Source of the DNA: Anaerolineaceae bacterium
GTDB taxonomy: Bacteria > Chloroflexota > Anaerolineae > Anaerolineales > Villigracilaceae
Length of the DNA stretch: 5,225 nt
Direction of reading: 5' to 3'
NCBI GenBank assembly: GCA_022181005.1
Contig: BQMV01000382.1
Span: 1 to 5,225, forward strand
Both the position numbers and the translations under genes were made by a program. Below, piece after piece: positions 1-5,225 of this stretch. Position 1 is the stretch's first letter. Each line of letters begins with the position of its first letter. The notes below the pieces were generated by a model, which was not told the DNA's origin, made no database searches, and saw only the letters and a program-made list of their open reading frames with translations.

Positions 1-1259
1 CCCAACTCCTCAACCGTGTCTCCGCGCTTGAAATATCCGCTAGTGAAATATTCTTCAGGGATAGGTTGCATCGGGAAAAGCGAACCGAACATATAGGTCT
101 TGCGAGAACGGTCATCCATGATGAACGTCGCGGGAACGTGCGGGACCTCGGCGCTGTGCTTTTCATACATGGCATGCACCACGTCAACATACGAAGCGGA
201 TTCATTCGTAAAGCGTTTGCCCGCTGCGTTAACGATAATGCCGCCCGGATGAGAGCGCTCGCCCACATGGAACATCACCGAGCCGTCGGGCGTCATACTC
301 GAAGGTCCCCACCAGGCATCGTCAAGCAGGTCGGTTTTCGCGCCGATCTTCATCCCCAATTGAATGGCGTCGCCAGTGTTGGCGGGGTTGCCCGAACTCC
401 ACTCATGATGGACCGGCGCTTTTTGATATTTCTCGCGCATCGTTTGATTGTGATCGAATCCGCCTGCCGCCAGCACAACGCCTTTCGTCGCGCGAATCCG
501 GAACGGTTCGCCGTCTTTCTCAACGACAACGCCTACGCAAACGTCATTTTCCATGACGATATCAATGAGCGGCGTATTCAGCCAGATAGGAATGTTTTCA
601 TCTTTAAGCGAGAGCCGTAAGCGCGCAACGAGCGCTTGACCCAACGCCAACAATTTGATTCCCATAAGCATATTAAATAAGGTGCGCACGCCGATCTTGA
701 GCGCCATCCATTTGCCCGCCCAAGTGGGTATGATCATACCGATCTTGTTATATTCGCTGGCGGTAAACGCCATGCCGGCTGGAATCTTAAGCCCTGTCGG
801 GCGCATTTGCTTGAAGTCTTCGCCGAGTTTGGCGCCGTTGAACGGCGAGCCTTCGATAGCGCGTCCGTCCGCCATGCCGCCGGGACGTTCGGCGTAGTAG
901 TCGGCGTACCCTTTTGAACGATGAAAACGCACGCGCGAATTACTGGCTAGGTATTTAACCATTTCAGGAGCGTTTTCGATATAAGCGTCTTGTAAGGCTT
1001 GCGAAGTGCGATTCCCAACCGTATGCTGCAAATAGGTGCGCGCTTTTTCGGGCGAGTCTTCCAAGCCATCGCGCTGTAACAGATAGTTATTCGGCACCCA
1101 CAGTCCGCCGCCCGAGAGCGCAGTAGAGCCGCCATAGTATTCCGATTTCTCGACTAACAATACGTCCAACCCTGCTTGCTTTGCAACCAACGCGGCGGTC
1201 ATTCCCCCGCCGCCCGTCCCAACGACAAGCGCTTCAACAGTGTGATCCCAATTCGCCAT
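1..1259 (-). CDS. FAD-dependent oxidoreductase, 3-ketosteroid dehydrogenase (KstD)-like, 3'-partial
   Basis: My translation gives an uninterrupted frame of 419 codons from the ATG at 1259 to the window edge, with no stop reached. Residues 8-19 form a Rossmann beta-alpha-beta start with a glycine-rich GTGGGG loop, followed by VEK at 36-38, the acidic end of the FAD-binding strand. YYGGSTALSGGGLWVPNN (41-58) is the signature of the KstD / fumarate-reductase flavoprotein family. GYADYY (117-122) and NESASYVDVVH (352-362) fall where KstD enzymes place catalytic tyrosines. VVLAAGGFDHN (261-271) and NTGDAIQLG (294-302) complete the FAD domain. Family members dehydrogenate ring A of 3-ketosteroids, but relatives act on other substrates, so the substrate is unproven. 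KstD proteins are usually about 510-570 residues, so roughly 100-150 C-terminal residues are missing, including the last catalytic Tyr/Gly segment. The start is fixed by an AGGAGG site five bases upstream. Family is confident; exact reaction is not. Confidence 0.88.
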   Translation of the reverse strand, partial: MANWDHTVEALVVGTGGGGMTAALVAKQAGLDVLLVEKSEYYGGSTALSGGGLWVPNNYLLQRDGLEDSPEKARTYLQHTVGNRTSQALQDAYIENAPEMVKYLASNSRVRFHRSKGYADYYAERPGGMADGRAIEGSPFNGAKLGEDFKQMRPTGLKIPAGMAFTASEYNKIGMIIPTWAGKWMALKIGVRTLFNMLMGIKLLALGQALVARLRLSLKDENIPIWLNTPLIDIVMENDVCVGVVVEKDGEPFRIRATKGVVLAAGGFDHNQTMREKYQKAPVHHEWSSGNPANTGDAIQLGMKIGAKTDLLDDAWWGPSSMTPDGSVMFHVGERSHPGGIIVNAAGKRFTNESASYVDVVHAMYEKHSAEVPHVPATFIMDDRSRKTYMFGSLFPMQPIPEEYFTSGYFKRGDTVEEL

Positions 1260-1264
1260 ACTCT

Positions 1265-1270
1265 CCTCCT
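1265..1270 (-). promoter_or_regulatory. Strong Shine-Dalgarno for the KstD-like gene
   Basis: On the minus strand AGGAGG is followed by AGAGT and then the ATG at 1259. This is a full anti-16S match at five-base spacing and fixes the start of the flavoenzyme gene. It is much stronger than anything in front of gatB, which suggests this gene is translated independently. Confidence 0.85.
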
Positions 1271-1296
1271 GTGGATGAAATAGATTGTGCCGTACT

Positions 1297-1353
1297 ATTG
1301 TACTCCGCATCTCGACATCTCGCCGCCGCGCCATAAAGCAGGGAGACATTATC
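1297..1353 (-). promoter_or_regulatory. Possible promoter region for the KstD-like gene
   Basis: Two -10-like hexamers are visible on the minus strand: GATAAT (1353 to 1348, 5/6 to TATAAT) and TACAAT (1302 to 1297, 5/6). Neither has a good -35 box at 16-18 bases; upstream of GATAAT there is only a TTAAAT/GTTAAA-like sequence. A promoter in this gap is expected because the flavoenzyme has a long leader and its own ribosome binding site, but the exact hexamer is a guess. Confidence 0.25.
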
Positions 1354-1367
1354 AGTAAAACTGATTA
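1349..1367. repeat. Small AT-rich palindrome in the gatB / KstD-like gap
   Basis: ATCAGT (1351-1356) and ACTGAT (1360-1365) form a perfect 6-bp inverted repeat around an AAA spacer; one further T-A pair follows after a mismatch. There is no GC-rich stem or T-tract, so it does not look like a standard intrinsic terminator. It overlaps the GATAAT promoter-like hexamer, so an operator is one reading. A weak gatB 3' hairpin or chance are the others. Confidence 0.35.
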
Positions 1368-1478
1368 AGATTTAACGCGATGCGCGTCGGATCATGTAAG
1401 ACAAAAACGCTCGCCGACGAACATCACCGTCAAGAGTCGATAGAAAAGACGAATCAAAAACGTTTCGCAGCGGTATAT

Positions 1479-2975
1479 TTATTTCCTGCGTTCCTCCAAG
1501 CCTTTCAACATCAACTCTTTTGTCATCACAGGGTCGGCTTTGCCTTTTGTGGCGCGCGCCGCCTGCCCCATAAACCATTGGAAGAGCGTCTCCTTGCCCG
1601 CTAAATATTCGCCCACCTCTTTGGGATGCTCGTCGAGAATCTTCGTTACGACGGCTTGAATTGCGTCCGCGTCGGTTAACTGCAACAGATTTTTATCCTT
1701 GACGATTTGCGCAGGCTCGCCGCCGGACTTGAACATTTCTGCTAGCACGACCTTGCCTGAACTTCCACTGATGGTTTTATCTGTCACCATGTCAATTAGT
1801 TGAGCGAGCGATTTTGCAGAGATAGAATCCGCTTCCACTTTTAATTCATTCAAGTTACGCATGAACTCGCCTGCAATCCACGCGCTGACGCTTTTCGGCG
1901 AACTCTTTGCATGGCGAATCACTTCTTCAAAATAATTGGCAAGTGAAAGTTCGGAGGTCAGTAAACGCGCTTCGGACGGAGTCAACTCGAAGTCCGTGAT
2001 GAAGCGAGCGGTTTTTGCTTCGGGCAATTCGGGTAAGCGAATCTTGATGGCGTCAATCCACGCATCATCTAATTTCAGCGGCGGCAAATCGGGTTCGGGG
2101 AAGTAGCGATAATCCTGCGCGTCCTCTTTACTGCGTTGCGAAATGGTCACGCCGCGCGCGTCATCCCAACCCAATGTTTCTTGAATCACTTCGCCGCCGC
2201 TTTCGTAAATTTTTATTTGGCGTTCAATTTCATATTGCGATGCGCGAGTCAAGGCGCGAAAACTATTTAAATTTTTTATCTCGGTCCTTTTTCGCAACTC
2301 GTTACTGCCAACGGGACGCACAGAAATATTCGCTTCAAAACGCAAAACACCCTTCTCCATATCGCCAGAGTTCACGCCGAGATAACGCAAAATGGCGCGA
2401 ATTTTTGTCGCATAATCCAATGCGGCTTCGACAGTACGCATATCAGGCTCGGAGACAATTTCCAAAAGCGGAACGCCCGCGCGATTGAAATCAACAAGCG
2501 CGTAATTTTTTTCGTGATTTAATTTCGCAGTATCTTCTTCGATGTGAACCCGCCTCACACGGACTACCCCCATCCCTAACCCTTCCCCCGTAGGGAGAAG
2601 GGAGTTGGAGTCCCTCTCTCCTTTTAGGAGAGGGGCTAGGGGTGAGGTCGCTTGCAACCAGCCTTTTTCTGCTATCGGTAATTCGTATTGCGAAATTTGA
2701 TAACCCTTTGGCAAGTCGGGATAATAATAATTTTTTCTTGCAAAGGTGTTGTGTTTGTTGATGGAGCAATTCAACGCCAAGCCAACCAATGCTGAAAGTT
2801 CAAGCGCTTTTTTGTTTGCAACAGGCATTGCGCCAGGCAAACCCGTGCAAGTGGGGCAGATGTTTACATTCGGCTCAGGCGCGGAGGCATAATCGGCAGA
2901 GCAACTGCAAAACATTTTGGAGTTGGTCAACAACTCGGCGTGAATTTCAAGTCCGATAACGGGTTCATATTTCAT
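1479..2975 (-). CDS. gatB: Asp/Glu-tRNA(Asn/Gln) amidotransferase subunit B, with in-frame repeat insertion
   Basis: GatB is the kinase/transamidase subunit of GatCAB. It uses ATP to activate the misacylated Glu or Asp on the tRNA and then amidates it with ammonia channelled from GatA. The frame has 498 codons, ATG to TAA. GLEIHAEL (8-15) opens the cradle domain. C23, C25, C40 and C43 form the CxC...CxxC zinc site. YYYPDLPKGYQISQYE (83-98), HIEEDTAKL (144-152), FNRAGVPLLEIVSEPD, and YRYFPEPDLPP are family hallmarks. The C-terminal part from about 345 is the helical and YqeY-like tail that binds tRNA. Residues about 110-136 are not GatB: they encode a palindromic repeat lying where relatives have a short beta-hairpin loop, which explains a length about 20 residues above the usual 475-480. 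The start matches the family N-terminus, but no Shine-Dalgarno is visible. The HNH gene lies 43 nt upstream. Identity is certain. Confidence 0.97.
   Translation of the reverse strand: MKYEPVIGLEIHAELLTNSKMFCSCSADYASAPEPNVNICPTCTGLPGAMPVANKKALELSALVGLALNCSINKHNTFARKNYYYPDLPKGYQISQYELPIAEKGWLQATSPLAPLLKGERDSNSLLPTGEGLGMGVVRVRRVHIEEDTAKLNHEKNYALVDFNRAGVPLLEIVSEPDMRTVEAALDYATKIRAILRYLGVNSGDMEKGVLRFEANISVRPVGSNELRKRTEIKNLNSFRALTRASQYEIERQIKIYESGGEVIQETLGWDDARGVTISQRSKEDAQDYRYFPEPDLPPLKLDDAWIDAIKIRLPELPEAKTARFITDFELTPSEARLLTSELSLANYFEEVIRHAKSSPKSVSAWIAGEFMRNLNELKVEADSISAKSLAQLIDMVTDKTISGSSGKVVLAEMFKSGGEPAQIVKDKNLLQLTDADAIQAVVTKILDEHPKEVGEYLAGKETLFQWFMGQAARATKGKADPVMTKELMLKGLEERRK
2568..2647. repeat. 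Nested palindromic repeat element inserted in frame within gatB
   Basis: An 80-bp GC-rich block interrupts the GatB sequence. Its outer arms, 2568-2581 and 2634-2647, are inverted copies matching at 11 of 14 positions. Inside are two hairpins: 2580-2602, with a 6-bp stem, one mismatch, a 3-bp stem and a GTA loop; and 2613-2635, with a 9-bp stem including one T-G pair and a TTTTA loop. Together they could fold as a three-way, cloverleaf-like structure. Read with gatB it encodes about 27 residues rich in Leu, Pro and Gly (SPLAPLLKGE and LLPTGEGLGMG). It has no coding capacity of its own, so it resembles a MITE- or REP-type non-autonomous repeat. Peptides of this style recur in many bacterial annotations from dispersed repeats (recollection, not a search). 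I see no second copy here and no obvious target-site duplication. Confidence 0.8.
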
Positions 2976-3012
2976 AATTGAATAGTTTCGTAATTGTATG
3001 GTTTGATAATTG
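2965..3012 (-). repeat. Three degenerate 16-bp units in the gatB leader and start
   Basis: On the minus strand CAATTA recurs at exactly 16-base steps, beginning at 3012, 2996 and 2980. Units one and two agree at 12 of 16 positions (CAATTAnnAAACnATn). Unit three agrees with unit two at 10 of 16 and supplies the gatB ATG within CAATTATGAAA. The units fill most of the 43-nt gap between the HNH stop and gatB, and the place where a Shine-Dalgarno would be expected has none. The period is exact, but the AT-rich composition leaves room for chance. Confidence 0.55.
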
Positions 3013-3018
3013 CTTGCA

Positions 3019-3837
3019 TCAAGGGCGGAAGATTTTCTCGCGATGAAAGCGTAAATATTCTTTGTGCTTTTGTTCCACTCTTTTTAACTTCATATTTGGA
3101 TTTAAACCGAGTTGCAAAAGTGATATTTCGCTCAATCTGCTTGAAATGAGTATGTTCCCATTATCTTCAAAACTGATAAGTCCCGAATCGAAGCAGGTGT
3201 CTAAATTAGGGAGAAGTAATAAACCATTGAAGACATCCAATCTTTCTTCATTTGTCGAGAGTCGCCAGGGCTTAATGTGCGACGCTTTGAGTATTTCAAA
3301 TTGTATACAATTACTTACTGAGCAACTTTGCCAATAGCCAATTAACAATGTTCTAAATTGTCCTTGCCCTATACGACTTTGAATAACATCTTCTCGTGTT
3401 GTTTCTTGAAGCGTTTCGTAGGAATCCTTTAAGGTTTCTATTTCTTGAAGAATTGTGAGCTTTCTTTCCTTACGGATACTTTTAAAAGCCTGTGGTAATG
3501 CCTCTGCCAATTCTGGGCGCAAAATCCAAACAAAGCCATCTGTGCTATCAGCGCCTAGAAATGGGATATGCCAATATCGAATTGTCTCATTTTTTCGATG
3601 CGGCGGATCTATAAATGGATATTTCTTTAGGATACGCTTTGAGAAATCAGGGATAATTCTATTGAGCGGAGCATGATGTTTATAGTTAAGCGCAAAAGCA
3701 ATCTCTCCAGCAGAAGCGCCATATCCATCTGAATTAATTAGAAAAGACAGGATTTGGACTACTGGCTCAGTGGAAATTTCTCTATCTTGTAAAATCCCTC
3801 TCCACAATTCTACGCTTATGTTTATACTTTCATTCAT
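3019..3837 (-). CDS. HNH endonuclease family protein (HNH_2-type)
   Basis: This 272-residue protein has a C-terminal HNH nuclease domain, a beta-beta-alpha metal fold that cuts DNA. RIGQGQFRTLLIGYW (155-169) leads in, C172 and C177 may be structural, ASHIKPW (185-191) holds the catalytic-type H187, NGLLLLPNLDTCFDSGLISF (204-223) holds the Asn and downstream Asp positions, and HKEYLRFHREKIF (258-270) is the typical tail of this family. Residues 25-70 are helical and may be a winged-helix-like DNA-binding part; 120-150 is charged and possibly coiled. No signal peptide or membrane segment is seen, so it is cytoplasmic. Relatives are often annotated as restriction-like endonucleases, but no methyltransferase or restriction partner is present here. 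The gene starts 21 nt after gatA with AAGGGA upstream of the ATG. Its sampled GC (about 40-47%) is well below gatA, suggesting horizontal transfer. Domain call is strong; biological role is unknown. Confidence 0.88.
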   Translation of the reverse strand: MNESINISVELWRGILQDREISTEPVVQILSFLINSDGYGASAGEIAFALNYKHHAPLNRIIPDFSKRILKKYPFIDPPHRKNETIRYWHIPFLGADSTDGFVWILRPELAEALPQAFKSIRKERKLTILQEIETLKDSYETLQETTREDVIQSRIGQGQFRTLLIGYWQSCSVSNCIQFEILKASHIKPWRLSTNEERLDVFNGLLLLPNLDTCFDSGLISFEDNGNILISSRLSEISLLQLGLNPNMKLKRVEQKHKEYLRFHREKIFRP

Positions 3838-3845
3838 TTCGATTA

Positions 3846-3851
3846 TCCCTT
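3846..3851 (-). promoter_or_regulatory. Ribosome binding site of the HNH gene
   Basis: AAGGGA on the minus strand lies eight bases before the ATG at 3837, within the 21-nt gap after the gatA stop. It supports this start and fits translation from a transcript shared with gatA. Confidence 0.55.
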
Positions 3852-3858
3852 GTCAATA

Positions 3859-5179
3859 TCAAAGAGGCAGAAGCCTCTCGTGCCACGTCGTCGCTTGTTG
3901 ATAAGCATGCGCGACTTGGAAGAGAGTCTGCTCGTCTAAATGCTTGCCGATGAGCTGCATCCCGACGGGCAAATTGTTCGAGAATCCGCATGGGACGGTC
4001 AGCGCTGGCACGCCCGCAGGGTTGGTCGAGACAGTGCAAACATCCGAGAGGTACATCGCTAACGGATCGCTGGTTTTCTCGCCGAGTTTGAAAGCGGGCG
4101 TCGGACTGGTCGGGGCGAGCAGAATGTCGCAGGAAGCAAAAGCAGTTTCAAAGTCGCGGCGAAGCAACGTGCGGACTTTTTGCGCCTTCAAATAGTAAGC
4201 CTCGTAATATCCCGCCGATAGCGCGTACGCGCCCAGCATAATCCTGCGTTTGACCTCGTCGCCGAATCCATCGCGCCGCGTTTGCAAATAGATGTCGAGC
4301 GAGTCCTGCGCGTTCTTAGAAACGGACATGCCGAAGCGCATCCCGTCGAAGCGCGCCAAATTGGAACTGGCTTCGGCGACTTGCAAAAGATAGTAAACGG
4401 GCAAACTGTATCGCGTGTGCGGCAAAGAGACTTCGCGCATTTGCGCGCCGAGTTTTTCCAGTTGACGAATCGCTTCCTGCAAAGCGGATTCGACTCCCGC
4501 GTCCATGCCCGCGACGAAGTATTCCTTCGGGATTCCGATTCGCATTCCGTTGACGGATTTGTTAAGGTTCGCGGCGTAATGCGGAACTTCGGTTTGATAG
4601 GTTGTGCTGTCGCGCGGGTCGCGCCCTGCGATGACTTCGAGGACGAGCGCGCAATCATAAGCGTTGCGCGCTAACGGACCGACGCAATCGAACGATGAAG
4701 CGAGGGCGACTACGCCGTAACGCGAGACGCGCCCGTACGTCGGCTTGAGTCCTGTTACTCCGCAGAAGGCGGCGGGCATACGCACCGAGCCGCCCGTGTC
4801 TTCGCCGATAGCGAACGCGCCCATCCCAGCGGCGACCGCCGCCGCCGCGCCGCCGCTCGATCCGCCCGCCACGTGATTCAAATTCCACGGGTTATACGTG
4901 CTGAAAAACGCGGAATTTTCGCACGACGAACCCATGCCGAATTCGTCCATGTTGGTTTTGCCGAGCAAGACCGCGCCTGCCTCGTCGAGTTTTTCCGCGA
5001 CGGCGGCGTTATATTGCGGGACGTAATCTTCCAAGATTTTTGACGAGCAAGTTGTGCGAACGCCGCGCGTGGAGAAACTGTCTTTCATCGAGTAGGGGAT
5101 GCCCGTCAGCGGCGTGATATTTTCGCCTTTGGCGAGGCGCTCGTCGGCGCGACGCGCTTGTTGCAAAGCCAATTCGTCG
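3859..5179 (-). CDS. gatA: Asp/Glu-tRNA(Asn/Gln) amidotransferase subunit A, 5'-partial
   Basis: GatA is the glutaminase subunit of GatCAB; it releases ammonia from glutamine and passes it to GatB. The native frame begins at the Asp codon 5178-5176, because everything above about 5180 is adapter, and ends at the TGA at 3861-3859, giving 439 native residues. Amidase-signature motifs are intact: the catalytic Lys in GIPYSMKDS (AAA at 5085-5083), the cis-Ser in AGGSSGG, and the nucleophile Ser in GEDTGGSVRMP. Their spacings (75 and 24 residues) match those of Staphylococcus aureus K79, S154 and S178 as I recall them. KPTYGRVSRYG, GDEVKRRIMLGAYALSAGYY and MYLSD, which carry the glutamine-binding Arg and Asp, are also present. 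By that alignment about 47 N-terminal residues are missing from a protein of about 486. The GED and RMP variants differ mildly from the common GSD/GTD and RQP. The HNH gene follows after 21 nt. Confidence 0.97.
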
Positions 5180-5225
5180 AGATCGGAAGAGCACACGTCT
5201 GAACTCCAGTCACGTGGCCTTATCT
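5180..5225 (+). other. Illumina TruSeq adapter and index left on the contig end (artefact)
   Basis: From 5181 the sequence reads GATCGGAAGAGCACACGTCT and continues exactly as the TruSeq index adapter through GTCAC at 5209-5213. Then come GTGGCC (5214-5219), TT, and ATCT, the start of the adapter's flow-cell tail. From memory this arrangement is TruSeq index 20. The A at 5180 may be the A-tail base or native sequence. On the minus strand this stretch gives the spurious residues Met-Cys-Ser-Ser-Asp-Leu, with GTG as false start, ahead of GatA. It should be trimmed. Confidence 0.98.

Larger units (their letters stand above)
1260..1478. other. Intergenic region between gatB and the KstD-like gene
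   Basis: These 219 nt hold no credible gene. Short open frames here lack family resemblance or simply extend from the antisense of gatB. The only structure I see is the palindrome at 1349-1367, two -10-like hexamers, a short GTAC-TATT-GTAC symmetry at 1292-1303, and the ribosome binding site at 1265-1270. No clear rho-independent terminator follows the gatB stop, so termination may be factor-dependent or there may be read-through. Confidence 0.6.

Noticed and set aside
66..620. Plus-strand open frame of 184 codons
   Set aside because: It lies antisense to the KstD-like gene, which has clear family motifs. The predicted protein is Arg/His-rich with no recognisable domain, as expected of a shadow frame.
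2580..2635. Hairpins in gatB as an internal intrinsic terminator
   Set aside because: On the gatB strand the stems are not followed by a T-tract, and the reading frame continues through them to a complete GatB C-terminus.
2491..2769. Minus-strand 92-codon frame containing a TPSPSPKRRE-like peptide
   Set aside because: It is an alternative reading of gatB through the palindromic repeat. It has no family resemblance and the gatB frame explains the same bases.
2965..3012. CRISPR-like repeat array
   Set aside because: The units are 16 bp, degenerate and directly abutting, with no spacers and no cas genes nearby.
1479..3837. HNH plus gat genes as a tRNA-targeting or anti-phage system
   Set aside because: GatA and GatB keep all the housekeeping motifs I could check, and the HNH protein looks like a DNA nuclease. 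Adjacency alone does not support a joint function.
4188..4658. Minus-strand 156-codon frame within gatA
   Set aside because: It is a Ser/Arg-rich out-of-frame reading of gatA, whose own frame is intact and fully conserved.
5179..5196. Cys-Ser-Ser N-terminus of GatA as a lipobox or novel extension
   Set aside because: These codons are the reverse complement of the TruSeq adapter, not native sequence.

Overview
The window is a bacterial contig end with four protein genes, all on the minus strand. Read in transcription order (high to low coordinates) they are gatA (5' end cut off by the contig edge), an HNH endonuclease gene, gatB, and, after a 219-nt gap, an FAD-dependent 3-ketosteroid-dehydrogenase-like gene that runs off the low end. 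GatCAB is the tRNA-dependent amidotransferase that turns misacylated Glu-tRNA(Gln) and/or Asp-tRNA(Asn) into the correct amide forms. The organism is therefore a bacterium that uses the indirect route to Gln-tRNA or Asn-tRNA. A gatC gene is not seen; it may lie beyond the edge or elsewhere. The palindromic-repeat style and mixed base composition make me think of an uncultured Chloroflexota (Anaerolineae-like) genome, but this is a weak guess.

Region by region: 5180-5225 is not biological sequence. It is an Illumina TruSeq 3' adapter followed by a six-base index, so the apparent start of GatA (Met-Cys-Ser-Ser-Asp-Leu) is an artefact. From 5179 to 3859 is GatA, missing about 47 N-terminal residues, with its Lys-Ser-Ser amidase triad intact. 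From 3837 to 3019 is an AT-rich HNH endonuclease gene, placed 21 nt after gatA and 43 nt before gatB and probably acquired horizontally. From 3012 to 2965 a 16-bp unit occurs three times in succession and runs through the gatB start codon. From 2975 to 1479 is GatB, which carries an in-frame insertion of about 80 bp made of nested inverted repeats (2568-2647). From 1478 to 1260 is an intergenic region with a small palindrome, promoter-like hexamers and a strong ribosome binding site for the last gene. From 1259 to 1 is the KstD-like flavoenzyme, missing its C-terminus.

The tight same-strand packing suggests gatA, the HNH gene and gatB are co-transcribed. The flavoenzyme appears to be a separate unit with no evident functional tie. 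I do not see a convincing new multi-gene system here. The most notable points are the palindromic repeat translated inside an essential protein, the HNH gene wedged into the gat operon, the periodic gatB leader without a ribosome binding site, and the adapter contamination.
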